Of a stretch of DNA of 64,000 nucleotides, positions 47,377 through 55,914 are shown one piece after another. Both the position numbers and the translations under genes were made by a program. The notes beneath the pieces are model-generated. The model saw only the letters and a list, made by a program, of their open reading frames with translations, had not been told where the DNA came from and did not search any database. Each line of letters opens with the position of its first letter. The first letter of the stretch is position 1. This DNA comes from a marine gamma proteobacterium HTCC2148 (GTDB lineage: Bacteria; Pseudomonadota; Gammaproteobacteria; Pseudomonadales; Halieaceae), in assembly GCA_000156295.1 (NCBI GenBank), contig DS999222.1:330966-394965 (forward strand). Reading direction: 5' to 3'.

Positions 47377-47441
47377 CCCCGAATTCGGGGTTCTGGGACA
47401 GAATCAAAGCGTCCGCTCGCAAACAGGGTGGACGTTTTTTT
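47377..47441 (+). terminator. Terminator of rplM-rpsI
   Basis: A perfect palindrome CCCCGAATTCGGGG (47377-47390) comes first. A second hairpin follows, CGTCCGC (47410-47416) with GTGGACG (47428-47434), then seven T (47435-47441). The second is a normal Rho-independent terminator; the first may act as a pause or 3'-end protector. Confidence 0.8.
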
Positions 47442-47490
47442 ATGCCCCGAATTTGTCCTTGATGGATTGCAATTTCTCGGCCAAAAGGCT

Positions 47491-47539
47491 TTGAAATCAA
47501 GGCGTTTGCCTTGTAAAAAACGGCTAAAATCATTAGTAT
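47491..47539 (+). promoter_or_regulatory. Candidate promoter(s) for petA-petBC
   Basis: Two overlapping sigma-70-like options: TTGAAA (47491-47496) with TAAAAA (47514-47519), and TTGTAA (47511-47516) with TAGTAT (47534-47539), each with 17-base spacing. They lie between the rpsI terminator and the petA start, so bc1 genes probably have their own promoter. Found by eye. Confidence 0.4.
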
Positions 47540-47614
47540 TTGCCCTTTCGTGAGAAGTGGTTTTCGAGGCGAGATTCCAATCGTCCACCCGCTTCAAATC
47601 TAGGAGAGAACAGC

Positions 47615-48211
47615 ATGAGTAGCGATGGCGTAAATACCGGCAGGAGAAAGTTCCTGACGGCTGCCACCAGTGCGGTAGGCGTTGCCGGCGCGGTCGGCGT
47701 GGCAGTGCCTTTTCTGGGTTCTTGGAACCCGTCTGCCAAGGCTAAAGCGGCAGGAGCACCAGTGAAGGCCGACATCGGCAAGCTGGAGCCCGGTCAAATG
47801 GTGGTGATTGAATGGCGTGGTAAGCCCGTTTACGTGATGCATCGTACCCCTGCGCAACTTGACGCGCTCCCGGAACTGAACAGCGTTCTCAAGGATCCCG
47901 AATCCAAAATCTCTGACCAGCCCGCTTACATCACCGGAGTTGATCGCGCCATCCGGCCTGAGCTGTTAGTGCTGGTCGGTCTTTGCACACACCTTGGCTG
48001 TGCGCCGAAATTCCGTCCTGAAGTCGGCGCTGCTGACCTGGGTGGCGATGAGTGGTTGGGTGGGTTCTTCTGCCCTTGTCACGGTTCTAAATTTGACCTG
48101 TCTGGCCGCGTCTATAGTGGCGTTCCCGCTTCCAAGAATCTGGAAGTGCCCCCTTATTCGTTTGAGGGTGACAATGTCCTGGTAATTGGTGTGGACTCGG
48201 AGGCCGCCTGA
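47615..48211 (+). CDS. petA: Ubiquinol-cytochrome c reductase Rieske iron-sulfur subunit
   Basis: 198 residues from the ATG at 47615 with AGGAG upstream. A twin-arginine motif (GRRKFL, 9-14) precedes the membrane anchor (about 17-36). The [2Fe-2S] ligands lie in CTHLGC (C124, H126, with C129 disulfide) and CPCHGS (C153, H156, C155). It carries electrons from quinol to cytochrome c1. Its stop overlaps the start of the cytochrome b-c1 fusion (TGATG). Confidence 0.97.
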   Translation: MSSDGVNTGRRKFLTAATSAVGVAGAVGVAVPFLGSWNPSAKAKAAGAPVKADIGKLEPGQMVVIEWRGKPVYVMHRTPAQLDALPELNSVLKDPESKISDQPAYITGVDRAIRPELLVLVGLCTHLGCAPKFRPEVGAADLGGDEWLGGFFCPCHGSKFDLSGRVYSGVPASKNLEVPPYSFEGDNVLVIGVDSEAA

Positions 48212-50250
48212 TGAACAATATGCTGATAGGTTTACGCGACTGGGTTGACGCCCGCCTGCCCATTGTTCGGGCCTGGGACACCCACATGGGCAAGTACTAC
48301 GCGCCCAAGAATTTCAACTTCTGGTATTTCTTCGGGGTTCTGTCCCTGTTGGTGCTGGTCAACCAACTGCTCACCGGCATTTGGCTGACAATGAACTATA
48401 CCCCCAGCAGCGAAGAGGCCTTCGCATCTGTGGAATACATCATGCGCGATGTCGATTACGGCTGGCTGCTACGGTATATGCACTCCACCGGCGCTTCGGC
48501 GTTCTTTGTGGTGATCTATCTGCATATGTTCCGCGCCATGCTATATGGCTCCTACAAAAAGCCGCGTGAGCTCATCTGGATGTTCGGGATGCTGATTTTT
48601 GTGGTGCTGATGGCTGAGGCTTTTGTCGGTTATGTGTTGCCTTGGGGACAGATGTCTTACTGGGGCGCTCAGGTCATTATCTCATTGTTCGGGGCGATTC
48701 CGGTGGTGGGCGAGGATATTGTGACTTGGATACGGGGAGACTACTTGATCTCCGGTGCGACCCTGAATCGATTCTTCGCACTGCACGTTGTCGCGCTGCC
48801 GATCGTTTTGCTCGCGCTGGTGGTCTTGCACCTGTTGGCGCTTCACGAGGTAGGCTCCAACAATCCCGATGGCGTCGACATTAAGAAGCACAAGGACGAA
48901 AACGGCGTACCGCTGGATGGCGTTGCGTTCCATCCTTACTACACCGTGCATGACCTGCAGGCGATTGCAGTGTTCTTATTTATTTTCTGCGCAGTGATCT
49001 TCTTCTTGCCCGAAATGGGCGGTTACTTCCTGGAATTTGCCAATTTCGAAGAAGCGAATGGCCTGAAGACTCCTGAGCACATCGCGCCTGTTTGGTATTT
49101 CACGCCGTTTTATTCAGTGTTGCGCGCGGTACCTGATAAATTCTGGGGCTTTATATTTTTCGCAGCCTCTGTCGCTATTCCCTTCCTGCTGCCGTGGCTG
49201 GATCGCAGCCCGGTAAGATCCTGGCGTTATCGGGGCAACATCACCAAGGCGATGCTGGTGTTGTTCGTTGCGAGCTTCTTGATCCTGGGTGTGCTGGGTG
49301 TGAAATCGCCCACTCCGGAGCGCACTTTCCTTGCGCAGATTTGCTCCGTGTTCTACTTCGCTTTCTTCCTGCTGATGCCAATCTGGTCGTCGCTGGATAA
49401 GACCAAGCCAGTGCCAGAGCGCATTACTATGGACGGCGGTATAGGGTTCTGGGGCAGCATGGGTGGCCTTGCTTTGATTCTGGCACTGACCATTATTCCT
49501 CTCAAGGCGGTGGGTGCTGAGTCTGCTCATGCCTGCGGAGCGATCGACTGTGATGAATTTGTCGCTGATCCTTCTGATCAATCCTCCTTGCAAAACGGCG
49601 CCAAGCTATACATGAACTACTGCATGGGTTGCCACTCCCTGAAGTACTCCCGCTACAATCGCGTCGCGGCAGACCTGGGAATTCCTGAGGATCTGATGCA
49701 GGCTAATCTGATGTTCGATCCGTCCGTCAAAATTGGCGCGCTGATGGATAACGCCATGGACGACCGCACGGCCAAGGTATGGTTCGGTGCGACTCCTCCT
49801 GATTTGACCCTGGTTTCTCGCGCTCGCCAGCCAGAATGGCTGTACACCTACCTGCGCAACTTCTACAAAGACGACAGTCGCCCTTATGGCGTGAATAATC
49901 GCGTTTTCAAAGACGTGGGTATGCCCCATGTGATGCTAGAGCTGCAGGGTATGCAGGAGTGCGCCATGGGCCCGATTGCGGCTGGAAACGGCGGCGTAAA
50001 GCGTGATCCGCTCACCGGTGAGGATATTCTTGAAGACCCATGCGGTAATTTTAACATTACTGCCGAGGGCAATATGAGCCCCGAAGCATTCGACACCGCG
50101 ATTTACGACCTGGTGAACTTTCTGGCTTACACTGCCGAGCCCATGGCTGCGGAACGTAAGCGCACCGGCATTTTCGTTTTGCTGTTTATCACATTGTTTT
50201 TTGTGTTCGCCTGGTTACTTAACCGCGAGTACTGGAAAGACGTACACTGA
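48211..50250 (+). CDS. petBC: Fused cytochrome b - cytochrome c1 of the bc1 complex
   Basis: 679 residues in one uninterrupted frame. Residues about 1-415 are a complete cytochrome b: haem ligands H91 and H105, a second pair in LHVVALPIVLLALVVLH, and the Qo motif as PVWY (293-296). Residues about 427-453 form a hydrophobic segment ending AVGA, like the signal peptide of a normal cytochrome c1. Residues about 455-679 are cytochrome c1 with haem site CMGCH (471-475) and a C-terminal membrane anchor (ILFVLL-type, near 650-672). In most gammaproteobacteria petB and petC are separate genes; Bradyrhizobium fbcH is the known precedent for a fusion cut after export. Cleavage at VGA is inferred. Confidence 0.95.
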   Translation: MNNMLIGLRDWVDARLPIVRAWDTHMGKYYAPKNFNFWYFFGVLSLLVLVNQLLTGIWLTMNYTPSSEEAFASVEYIMRDVDYGWLLRYMHSTGASAFFVVIYLHMFRAMLYGSYKKPRELIWMFGMLIFVVLMAEAFVGYVLPWGQMSYWGAQVIISLFGAIPVVGEDIVTWIRGDYLISGATLNRFFALHVVALPIVLLALVVLHLLALHEVGSNNPDGVDIKKHKDENGVPLDGVAFHPYYTVHDLQAIAVFLFIFCAVIFFLPEMGGYFLEFANFEEANGLKTPEHIAPVWYFTPFYSVLRAVPDKFWGFIFFAASVAIPFLLPWLDRSPVRSWRYRGNITKAMLVLFVASFLILGVLGVKSPTPERTFLAQICSVFYFAFFLLMPIWSSLDKTKPVPERITMDGGIGFWGSMGGLALILALTIIPLKAVGAESAHACGAIDCDEFVADPSDQSSLQNGAKLYMNYCMGCHSLKYSRYNRVAADLGIPEDLMQANLMFDPSVKIGALMDNAMDDRTAKVWFGATPPDLTLVSRARQPEWLYTYLRNFYKDDSRPYGVNNRVFKDVGMPHVMLELQGMQECAMGPIAAGNGGVKRDPLTGEDILEDPCGNFNITAEGNMSPEAFDTAIYDLVNFLAYTAEPMAAERKRTGIFVLLFITLFFVFAWLLNREYWKDVH

Positions 50251-50269
50251 TCAACTGAGGTCAGAGCTC

Positions 50270-50305
50270 GCGGTGTGACCATGGTCACGCCGCATTTGTT
50301 TTTTT
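50270..50305 (+). terminator. Terminator of petA-petBC
   Basis: GCGGTGTGACC (50270-50280) pairs with GGTCACGCCGC (50283-50293) with one G-U pair, followed by a T-rich run TTTGTTTTTTT ending at 50305. It separates the bc1 genes from sspA. Confidence 0.8.
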
Positions 50306-50330
50306 AAGAGAACCAACTGAGGAATTTTCG

Positions 50331-50963
50331 ATGGGTGTTGTGGCAAAGCGATCTTCAATGATCTTTTTTTCTGATCCAACCAGTCACTACAGCCACCGAG
50401 TGCGTATCGTTCTGGCCGAAAAGGGCGTGACGGTAGACATGATCGAGGCGGATGCACTCCATCCTCCGACTGAGTTGTCTGAGTTGAACCCTTATAACAG
50501 CCTGCCTACTCTGGTCGACCGTGACCTGGTGCTCTATGAGTCCAAGGTAATGATGGAGTATCTGGATGAGCGCTTTCCGCATCCGCCGCTGTTGCCGGTA
50601 TATCCAGTAGCGCGAGCAGAAAGCCGTCTCCTGATCCATCGTATTGAAAAGGACTGGTGCGCGCTGGTTGATTCTATTCAGCACACACGCAGCGAGAATG
50701 TGATCAAGAAAGCGACCAAAGAGCTGAAAGACAGTATCACTGGAATCGCCCCGATTTTTGCGGAGAAGCCATTTTTCATGAGTGAAGAGTTCACTCTGGT
50801 GGATTGCTGCATAGCACCTATCCTGTGGCGTCTGCCTTCACTCGGTGTTGATATTCGCTCCTCCAAGCAGACCAAACCTCTTTTGGCCTATATGGATGCC
50901 CTGTTTGCCCGCGAGTCTTTCCAGGAAAGTCTTTCCGAGCAGGAACGCGAGATGCGCTCTTAA
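50331..50963 (+). CDS. sspA: Stringent starvation protein A
   Basis: 210 residues, glutathione-S-transferase fold. [24 protein letters not shown] and [37 protein letters not shown] are typical; in E. coli SspA binds RNA polymerase and has no GST activity. A start at MGVV (50331) or at M10 (50358) is possible; GAGG before 50331 supports the longer form. It precedes sspB in the usual order. Confidence 0.96.
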   Translation: MGVVAKRSSMIFFSDPTSHYSHRVRIVLAEKGVTVDMIEADALHPPTELSELNPYNSLPTLVDRDLVLYESKVMMEYLDERFPHPPLLPVYPVARAESRLLIHRIEKDWCALVDSIQHTRSENVIKKATKELKDSITGIAPIFAEKPFFMSEEFTLVDCCIAPILWRLPSLGVDIRSSKQTKPLLAYMDALFARESFQESLSEQEREMRS

Positions 50964-50996
50964 GAGCGCATTATCGACAACCTTTTAAGGATGTCC

Positions 50997-51386
50997 ATGA
51001 CCCCCAGTCGCCCTTACATCATGCGCGCTCTCTATGAGTGGATTGTTGACAACGGCTGCACCCCCTACATTCTTGTCGATGCCGCCATTGACAACGTCAT
51101 GGTGCCTGAGCAATACGTCAAAGATGACCAGATCGTGCTTAATATTTCACCAACAGCGGTCATGGAGCTGAATATCTCTAATGATGCAGTGGCGTTTAAT
51201 GGTCGCTTCGGTGGTGTCGCCACAGATATTTTCGTCCCAGTCAGTGCTGTTATTGGTATCTACGCTCGAGAAAATGGCCAGGGCATGGTGTTTGAGCACG
51301 AAGAAGAAGTCGAAATACCGCCGGACGATACCCCACCTGAACCGCATAACCCTGAAGGTCGGCCCTCTCTTAAAATCGTTAAGTAA
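50997..51386 (+). CDS. sspB: ClpXP protease specificity-enhancing factor SspB
   Basis: 129 residues from the ATG at 50997. The preceding ATG at 50991 directly abuts AAGG, while 50997 has six-base spacing, so the second is chosen. SRPYIMRALYEWIVDNGCTPYILVDA is the substrate-binding domain; RPSLKIVK at the end is the ClpX-binding tail. It delivers ssrA-tagged proteins to ClpXP. Confidence 0.96.
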   Translation: MTPSRPYIMRALYEWIVDNGCTPYILVDAAIDNVMVPEQYVKDDQIVLNISPTAVMELNISNDAVAFNGRFGGVATDIFVPVSAVIGIYARENGQGMVFEHEEEVEIPPDDTPPEPHNPEGRPSLKIVK

Positions 51387-51505
51387 GTCGGTAGTCCCCA
51401 CGCGACCATGGAGAGCTGGCTCGCTTGGACGCCCATAAAAGCTATTCTCAATAAAATATCCAAGAGTTTGCTGCTGCGCACCGGGAACAGCGGTACACTT
51501 TCCCT

Positions 51506-54500
51506 ATGACCCAGTTCGTTCATTTACGCCTCCACTCCGAATTTTCCATTGTCGATGGTCTAGTCCGCCTAAAACCGTTGATGAGCCGCGTTGCCGAGCT
51601 CGGTATGCCCGCGGTGGCTGTCACTGATGTCAGTAACTTTTACGGATTGGTAAAAGTCCACAAGAGCGCTTTCAGCGCCGGTGTTCAGCCCATCTTTGGC
51701 ACCGATCTCAGGGTGTTGGACGCGGATGACCCAGAGAAGTCCTATCCTTTATGCCTGCTGGCAATGAACCAGACTGGTTACCATAATCTTACGCTGTTGA
51801 TCTCGCGCTCTTACACTGAGGGTCAGTACCTGGGTGTCCCTTACGTACAAAAGGCCTGGTTGGAAGAGTGTGCGGAGGGTGTGATTGCCCTGTCTGCAGG
51901 GGCTAGAGGCGATGTTGGCCAGGCGATTATAGGCGAAAAGTCTGAGTTGGCAGTGGCCCGCGCAAAATATTGGATGGCTCTATATCCGCAACGTTTCTAT
52001 TTGGAGCTACATCGTACGGGACGGGAGGGAGATGAAACTCATCTTCACGGCGCAGTGAACCTGGCTGCCCAGCTTCAGTGTCCGGTGGTGGCCACTAACG
52101 ATGTTCGTTTTCTTGACGCTTCAGAGTTTGAGGCCCATGAGGCGCGAGTCTGTATCGGGGAAGGGCGCACCCTGGATGACCCAAGGCGTGCGCGATCCTA
52201 TACCGAACAACAGTATCTCCGTTCGCCCGAAGAGATGACGGAGTTGTTCGCCGATATTCCCGAGGCGTTGGCCAACACAGTGCAAATTGCCCGCCGCTGT
52301 AATGTGGTGTTGGAACTGGGTAAGCCGTATCTGCCTGATTATCCCGTGCCTGAAGGCATGACCATGGACGAGTTTTTCCGGCAGCTGTCTCACGACGGAC
52401 TGGATGCGCGCCTGGAGGCCCTGTTCGATAGCTCGGCGGATGACTTTCCTGCAAAACAGAAGCAGTACAGGGAGCGACTGGAATTCGAACTGGAGACCAT
52501 TATCCAGATGGGCTTCCCCGGTTATTTTCTTATCGTGATGGATTTTATTCGCTGGGCCAAGCAACACGACATTCCGGTGGGTCCGGGACGAGGTTCAGGC
52601 GCTGGTTCCCTGGTGGCTTACGCCATGGAAATTACTGACCTGGACCCTCTTGAGTACGACCTGCTATTCGAGCGCTTTCTCAATCCAGAGCGGGTATCCA
52701 TGCCCGATTTTGATGTTGATTTCTGTATGGATAAGCGCGATCAGGTCATCGACTATGTGGCAGATACATACGGTCGCGAGGCGGTGTCACAAATTATCAC
52801 CTTTGGCACGATGGCAGCCAAGGCGGTGGTGCGTGACGTGGCGCGAGTTCAGGGTAAGTCTTATGGACTCGCTGACAAATTGTCGAAGTTGATTCCGTTT
52901 GAAGTGGGAATGACCCTGGAAAAGGCGCTAGAGCAGGAGGAGGCGCTAAAGGAGTTTCTTGCTGAAGACGAGCAAGCCCAGGAAATCTGGGACATGGCGG
53001 AACAACTGGAGGGAGTCACCCGAGGTGTGGGCAAACACGCAGGCGGCGTGGTTATCGCGCCCTCCAAACTCACCGACTTTTCGCCGCTGTTTTGTGACGA
53101 GAGCGGCTCTGGCCTGGTAACCCAGTACGACAAGGGCGACGTAGAGGATGCGGGTCTGGTGAAGTTTGACTTCCTGGGTCTGCGCACTCTCACCATTATC
53201 GACTGGGCGGTGAAAATGATAAACACCGTCAGGGATACAGACGGGCAAGCACCGCTGGATATCATGCAGATACCGTTGGATGATCAGCCCAGTTTTACTT
53301 TGCTCAAGTCTGCAAAAACTACCGCAGTGTTCCAGTTGGAATCAAGCGGTATGAAGGACTTGATTGAGCGTCTGCAACCCGACTGCTTCGAGGACATCGT
53401 CGCATTAGTGGCGCTGTTTCGCCCAGGGCCATTGCAATCAGGCATGGTTGACAACTTTATCAATCGTAAGCACGGCAGGGAGGAGCTCTCTTTCCCCGAT
53501 GCCAAGTGGCAGCACGAGTGGCTCAAGCCCATTTTGCAGCCCACCTACGGCATTATCTTGTACCAAGAGCAGGTGATGCAGATTGCTCAGGAACTGGCGG
53601 GCTATACCCTGGGTGGCGCAGACATGTTGCGCCGGGCCATGGGTAAGAAAAAACCCGAAGAGATGGCCAAGCAACGGACGATTTTTGAAGAGGGTGCCAA
53701 GTCCAAGGGTGTCGATAGCGAGCTGGCGATGAGGATCTTCGACCTTGTAGAAAAATTTGCGGGCTACGGTTTCAACAAATCGCACTCCGCTGCCTATGCG
53801 CTCGTTTCATACCAGACCTGCTGGCTCAAGACACACTATCCCGCCCCCTTCATGGCCGCGGTGATGAGTTCTGAACTCGACAATACAGACAAGATTGTGG
53901 TGTTCGTCGACGAATGCAAGCGGATGAAGTTGTCGTTGAAATTGCCAGATGTCAACGAAGGGCAGTACATGTTCACAGTGAATGCGCAGGGTGACATCAT
54001 TTATGGTCTGGGCGCTATTAAGGGACTGGGGGAAGGGCCGGTTGAGATCATTCTTGCAACCCGTGAAACAGACGGCCCCTTCACCGACTTGTTTGATTTC
54101 TGCGCCCGAACCGACCCCCGAAAAGTAAATCGTAAGGCTATCGAAGCGCTTATCCGCTCGGGTGCATTGGATTCCCTGGGCGAGACCCGGTGGGTATTGA
54201 TGGCGAGTATGGAAGATGCGCTTAAAGCAGCCGAGCAAAGTGCCAGTAATCGAGATGCGGGTATCGATGACTTGTTTGGCGAAGTCGTACCCAGCCAGGA
54301 AAATGGAACAGAGGATGTTTATGCGGGCTTTCGCAAGGTGCGTCCCTGGACGGATAAAGAGCGCCTGGGCGGCGAACGGGACACCCTGGGCTTATACATT
54401 ACCGGACACCCTATCGATGAGTATCAGGTAGAAATTAGAAAATTTGCCCCCAAGCGTATTGTAGATGTGCGTCCTGACAAACAGGGTAACCAACTGCTGG

Positions 54501-54988
54501 TCGGGCTGATTATGGCTACCCGAACAATGAATACTCAACGAGGAACGATGGCAGTACTCACTTTGGATGACAGCAGTGCGCAGATGGAGGTGACTCTTTT
54601 CTCGGAAGTCTATAACCAGTTCCGCGAGCTATTGGTCAAGGACACCATCGTGCTGATAGAGGGTAAAGTGCAGCAGGATGACCGCAGCGGTAAGCCGGTG
54701 GTGCGTGCCAGCGGCGTGCGAAGCATTGATGAGGCGCGTCAAAGCTACGCTTCAAGGCTCACCCTGAGGGTCAATGCCGAGCGATTCGATGATCATTTTA
54801 CAACGCGATTGGAGCAAATTCTCGCGGGAGCAGCGGGAGGTCGCTGTCCGGTGAGTATCGATTATTTGCAGCAAAGCAACAGGGCCAGAGTGCACCTGAG
54901 TGAGCGATGGCGCGTTGTTCCTAGCGACGAGTTAATCCAGATCTTGCGGGATGAACTGGGACATGAGCAGGTAGCACTGGAGTATTGA
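51506..54988 (+). CDS. dnaE: DNA polymerase III alpha subunit
   Basis: 1160 residues, identical in length to E. coli DnaE. PHP domain at the N-terminus (FVHLRLHSEFSIVDGLV), then the polymerase core with catalytic aspartates D401 and D403 in PDFDVDF, GPGRGSGAGSLVAYA, and a C-terminal OB fold (LLVGLIMATRTMNTQRGTMAVLTLDD). It is the replicative polymerase. The usual downstream accA is absent; a Nudix gene follows after two bases. Confidence 0.99.
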   Translation: MTQFVHLRLHSEFSIVDGLVRLKPLMSRVAELGMPAVAVTDVSNFYGLVKVHKSAFSAGVQPIFGTDLRVLDADDPEKSYPLCLLAMNQTGYHNLTLLISRSYTEGQYLGVPYVQKAWLEECAEGVIALSAGARGDVGQAIIGEKSELAVARAKYWMALYPQRFYLELHRTGREGDETHLHGAVNLAAQLQCPVVATNDVRFLDASEFEAHEARVCIGEGRTLDDPRRARSYTEQQYLRSPEEMTELFADIPEALANTVQIARRCNVVLELGKPYLPDYPVPEGMTMDEFFRQLSHDGLDARLEALFDSSADDFPAKQKQYRERLEFELETIIQMGFPGYFLIVMDFIRWAKQHDIPVGPGRGSGAGSLVAYAMEITDLDPLEYDLLFERFLNPERVSMPDFDVDFCMDKRDQVIDYVADTYGREAVSQIITFGTMAAKAVVRDVARVQGKSYGLADKLSKLIPFEVGMTLEKALEQEEALKEFLAEDEQAQEIWDMAEQLEGVTRGVGKHAGGVVIAPSKLTDFSPLFCDESGSGLVTQYDKGDVEDAGLVKFDFLGLRTLTIIDWAVKMINTVRDTDGQAPLDIMQIPLDDQPSFTLLKSAKTTAVFQLESSGMKDLIERLQPDCFEDIVALVALFRPGPLQSGMVDNFINRKHGREELSFPDAKWQHEWLKPILQPTYGIILYQEQVMQIAQELAGYTLGGADMLRRAMGKKKPEEMAKQRTIFEEGAKSKGVDSELAMRIFDLVEKFAGYGFNKSHSAAYALVSYQTCWLKTHYPAPFMAAVMSSELDNTDKIVVFVDECKRMKLSLKLPDVNEGQYMFTVNAQGDIIYGLGAIKGLGEGPVEIILATRETDGPFTDLFDFCARTDPRKVNRKAIEALIRSGALDSLGETRWVLMASMEDALKAAEQSASNRDAGIDDLFGEVVPSQENGTEDVYAGFRKVRPWTDKERLGGERDTLGLYITGHPIDEYQVEIRKFAPKRIVDVRPDKQGNQLLVGLIMATRTMNTQRGTMAVLTLDDSSAQMEVTLFSEVYNQFRELLVKDTIVLIEGKVQQDDRSGKPVVRASGVRSIDEARQSYASRLTLRVNAERFDDHFTTRLEQILAGAAGGRCPVSIDYLQQSNRARVHLSERWRVVPSDELIQILRDELGHEQVALEY

Positions 54989-54990
54989 GT

Positions 54991-55479
54991 TTGAAATATC
55001 TCCACGCCCTTCTTTTTTGCTTGCCGTTATCTTCGTGCACCGCGACGCCGGAACTTGGCTGTCCCTATGAAGGCGAGCCCGGTTTTGCATTTGCAGCCGG
55101 TTGCCTGGCCGTCGTTCATGGAAAAGTGCTGGTCGTCGATTCACGCACCGGTGGCTTGACTCCTCCAGGGGGTAAGTCGAGAGAAGGTGAGTCTGCGCAG
55201 TGCGCTGCCCACAGGGAAACTCTGGAAGAGACCGGCCTAAGCCTGATTCCAGGAAAGCTCCTGACCGTATTCGACACGGGCTTTCATTTGTATGCTTGCG
55301 CTATTCACCCGGATTCTGGCCAAATTGCTCCCGCGGTAATGGAGGTCAGGCGGAGCTTTTGGCTGGATTTAGCCAGTTTTGATTCAGTCCAATGGCGCTA
55401 CCCCGGCCAGCAAAATATTTTGCGCGATATATTGATGTCCAATGTAAGTGCTGACACTAGCGACACGCAGGCTGATTAA
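54991..55479 (+). CDS. Nudix hydrolase with predicted lipoprotein signal
   Basis: 162 residues from TTG 54991, chosen because GGAG in the dnaE end lies eight bases upstream; TTG 54985 overlapping the dnaE stop is the alternative. The N-terminus KYLHALLFCLPLSSC ends in a lipobox with Cys16. A complete Nudix box follows, from G61 through REVxEExG-type RETLEETG to L83. Nudix enzymes cleave nucleoside-diphosphate-linked compounds, normally in the cytoplasm, so the export signal is unusual. Four further Cys occur in the mature part. Function unknown. Confidence 0.85.
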   Translation: MKYLHALLFCLPLSSCTATPELGCPYEGEPGFAFAAGCLAVVHGKVLVVDSRTGGLTPPGGKSREGESAQCAAHRETLEETGLSLIPGKLLTVFDTGFHLYACAIHPDSGQIAPAVMEVRRSFWLDLASFDSVQWRYPGQQNILRDILMSNVSADTSDTQAD

Positions 55480-55541
55480 CGATCGAGGCAATAGCACTTC
55501 CAGTGCTGTTTTTCACGCACCTGATGAAGGAGAAACCACTC

Positions 55542-55832
55542 GTGCCGAACACAGATAAAATTGAAGCTGCGGTGTTCCGCCGCTTATTGGAACACCTGGA
55601 CGGCCGCAAGGACGCCCAGAACATTGACCTGATGAATCTTGCGGGTTTTTGCCGTAATTGTTTATCGAAGTGGTACATGGCGGCTGCAGAGGAAGAAGGT
55701 GTCGATGTAGACTATGATCAGGCTAGGGAGAGGGTGTATGGCATGCCCTACAGTGAATGGAAGCAGAAACACCAGAAAGCAGCGACTGCCGAACAGTTGG
55801 CTTCTTTTGAGAAAAACAAACCTGCAAACTAA
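55542..55832 (+). CDS. DUF1244 family protein
   Basis: 96 residues from GTG 55542, fixed by AAGGAG nine bases upstream; in-frame ATG 55524 overlaps that site and is unlikely. FRRLLEHLDGRKDAQNIDLMNLAGFCRNCLSKWYMAAAEE and YGMPYSEWKQKHQ are the DUF1244 blocks, a small soluble helical family of unknown role. It stands alone between the Nudix and sulfatase genes. Confidence 0.88.
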   Translation: MPNTDKIEAAVFRRLLEHLDGRKDAQNIDLMNLAGFCRNCLSKWYMAAAEEEGVDVDYDQARERVYGMPYSEWKQKHQKAATAEQLASFEKNKPAN

Positions 55833-55914
55833 TGTGATAATTTTAATGTGTTTTTTCTGAGCAATAGCGTACCGAGGTATGCAAGTAAATTGAACGAACC
55901 AAGAGGGCATTTTC

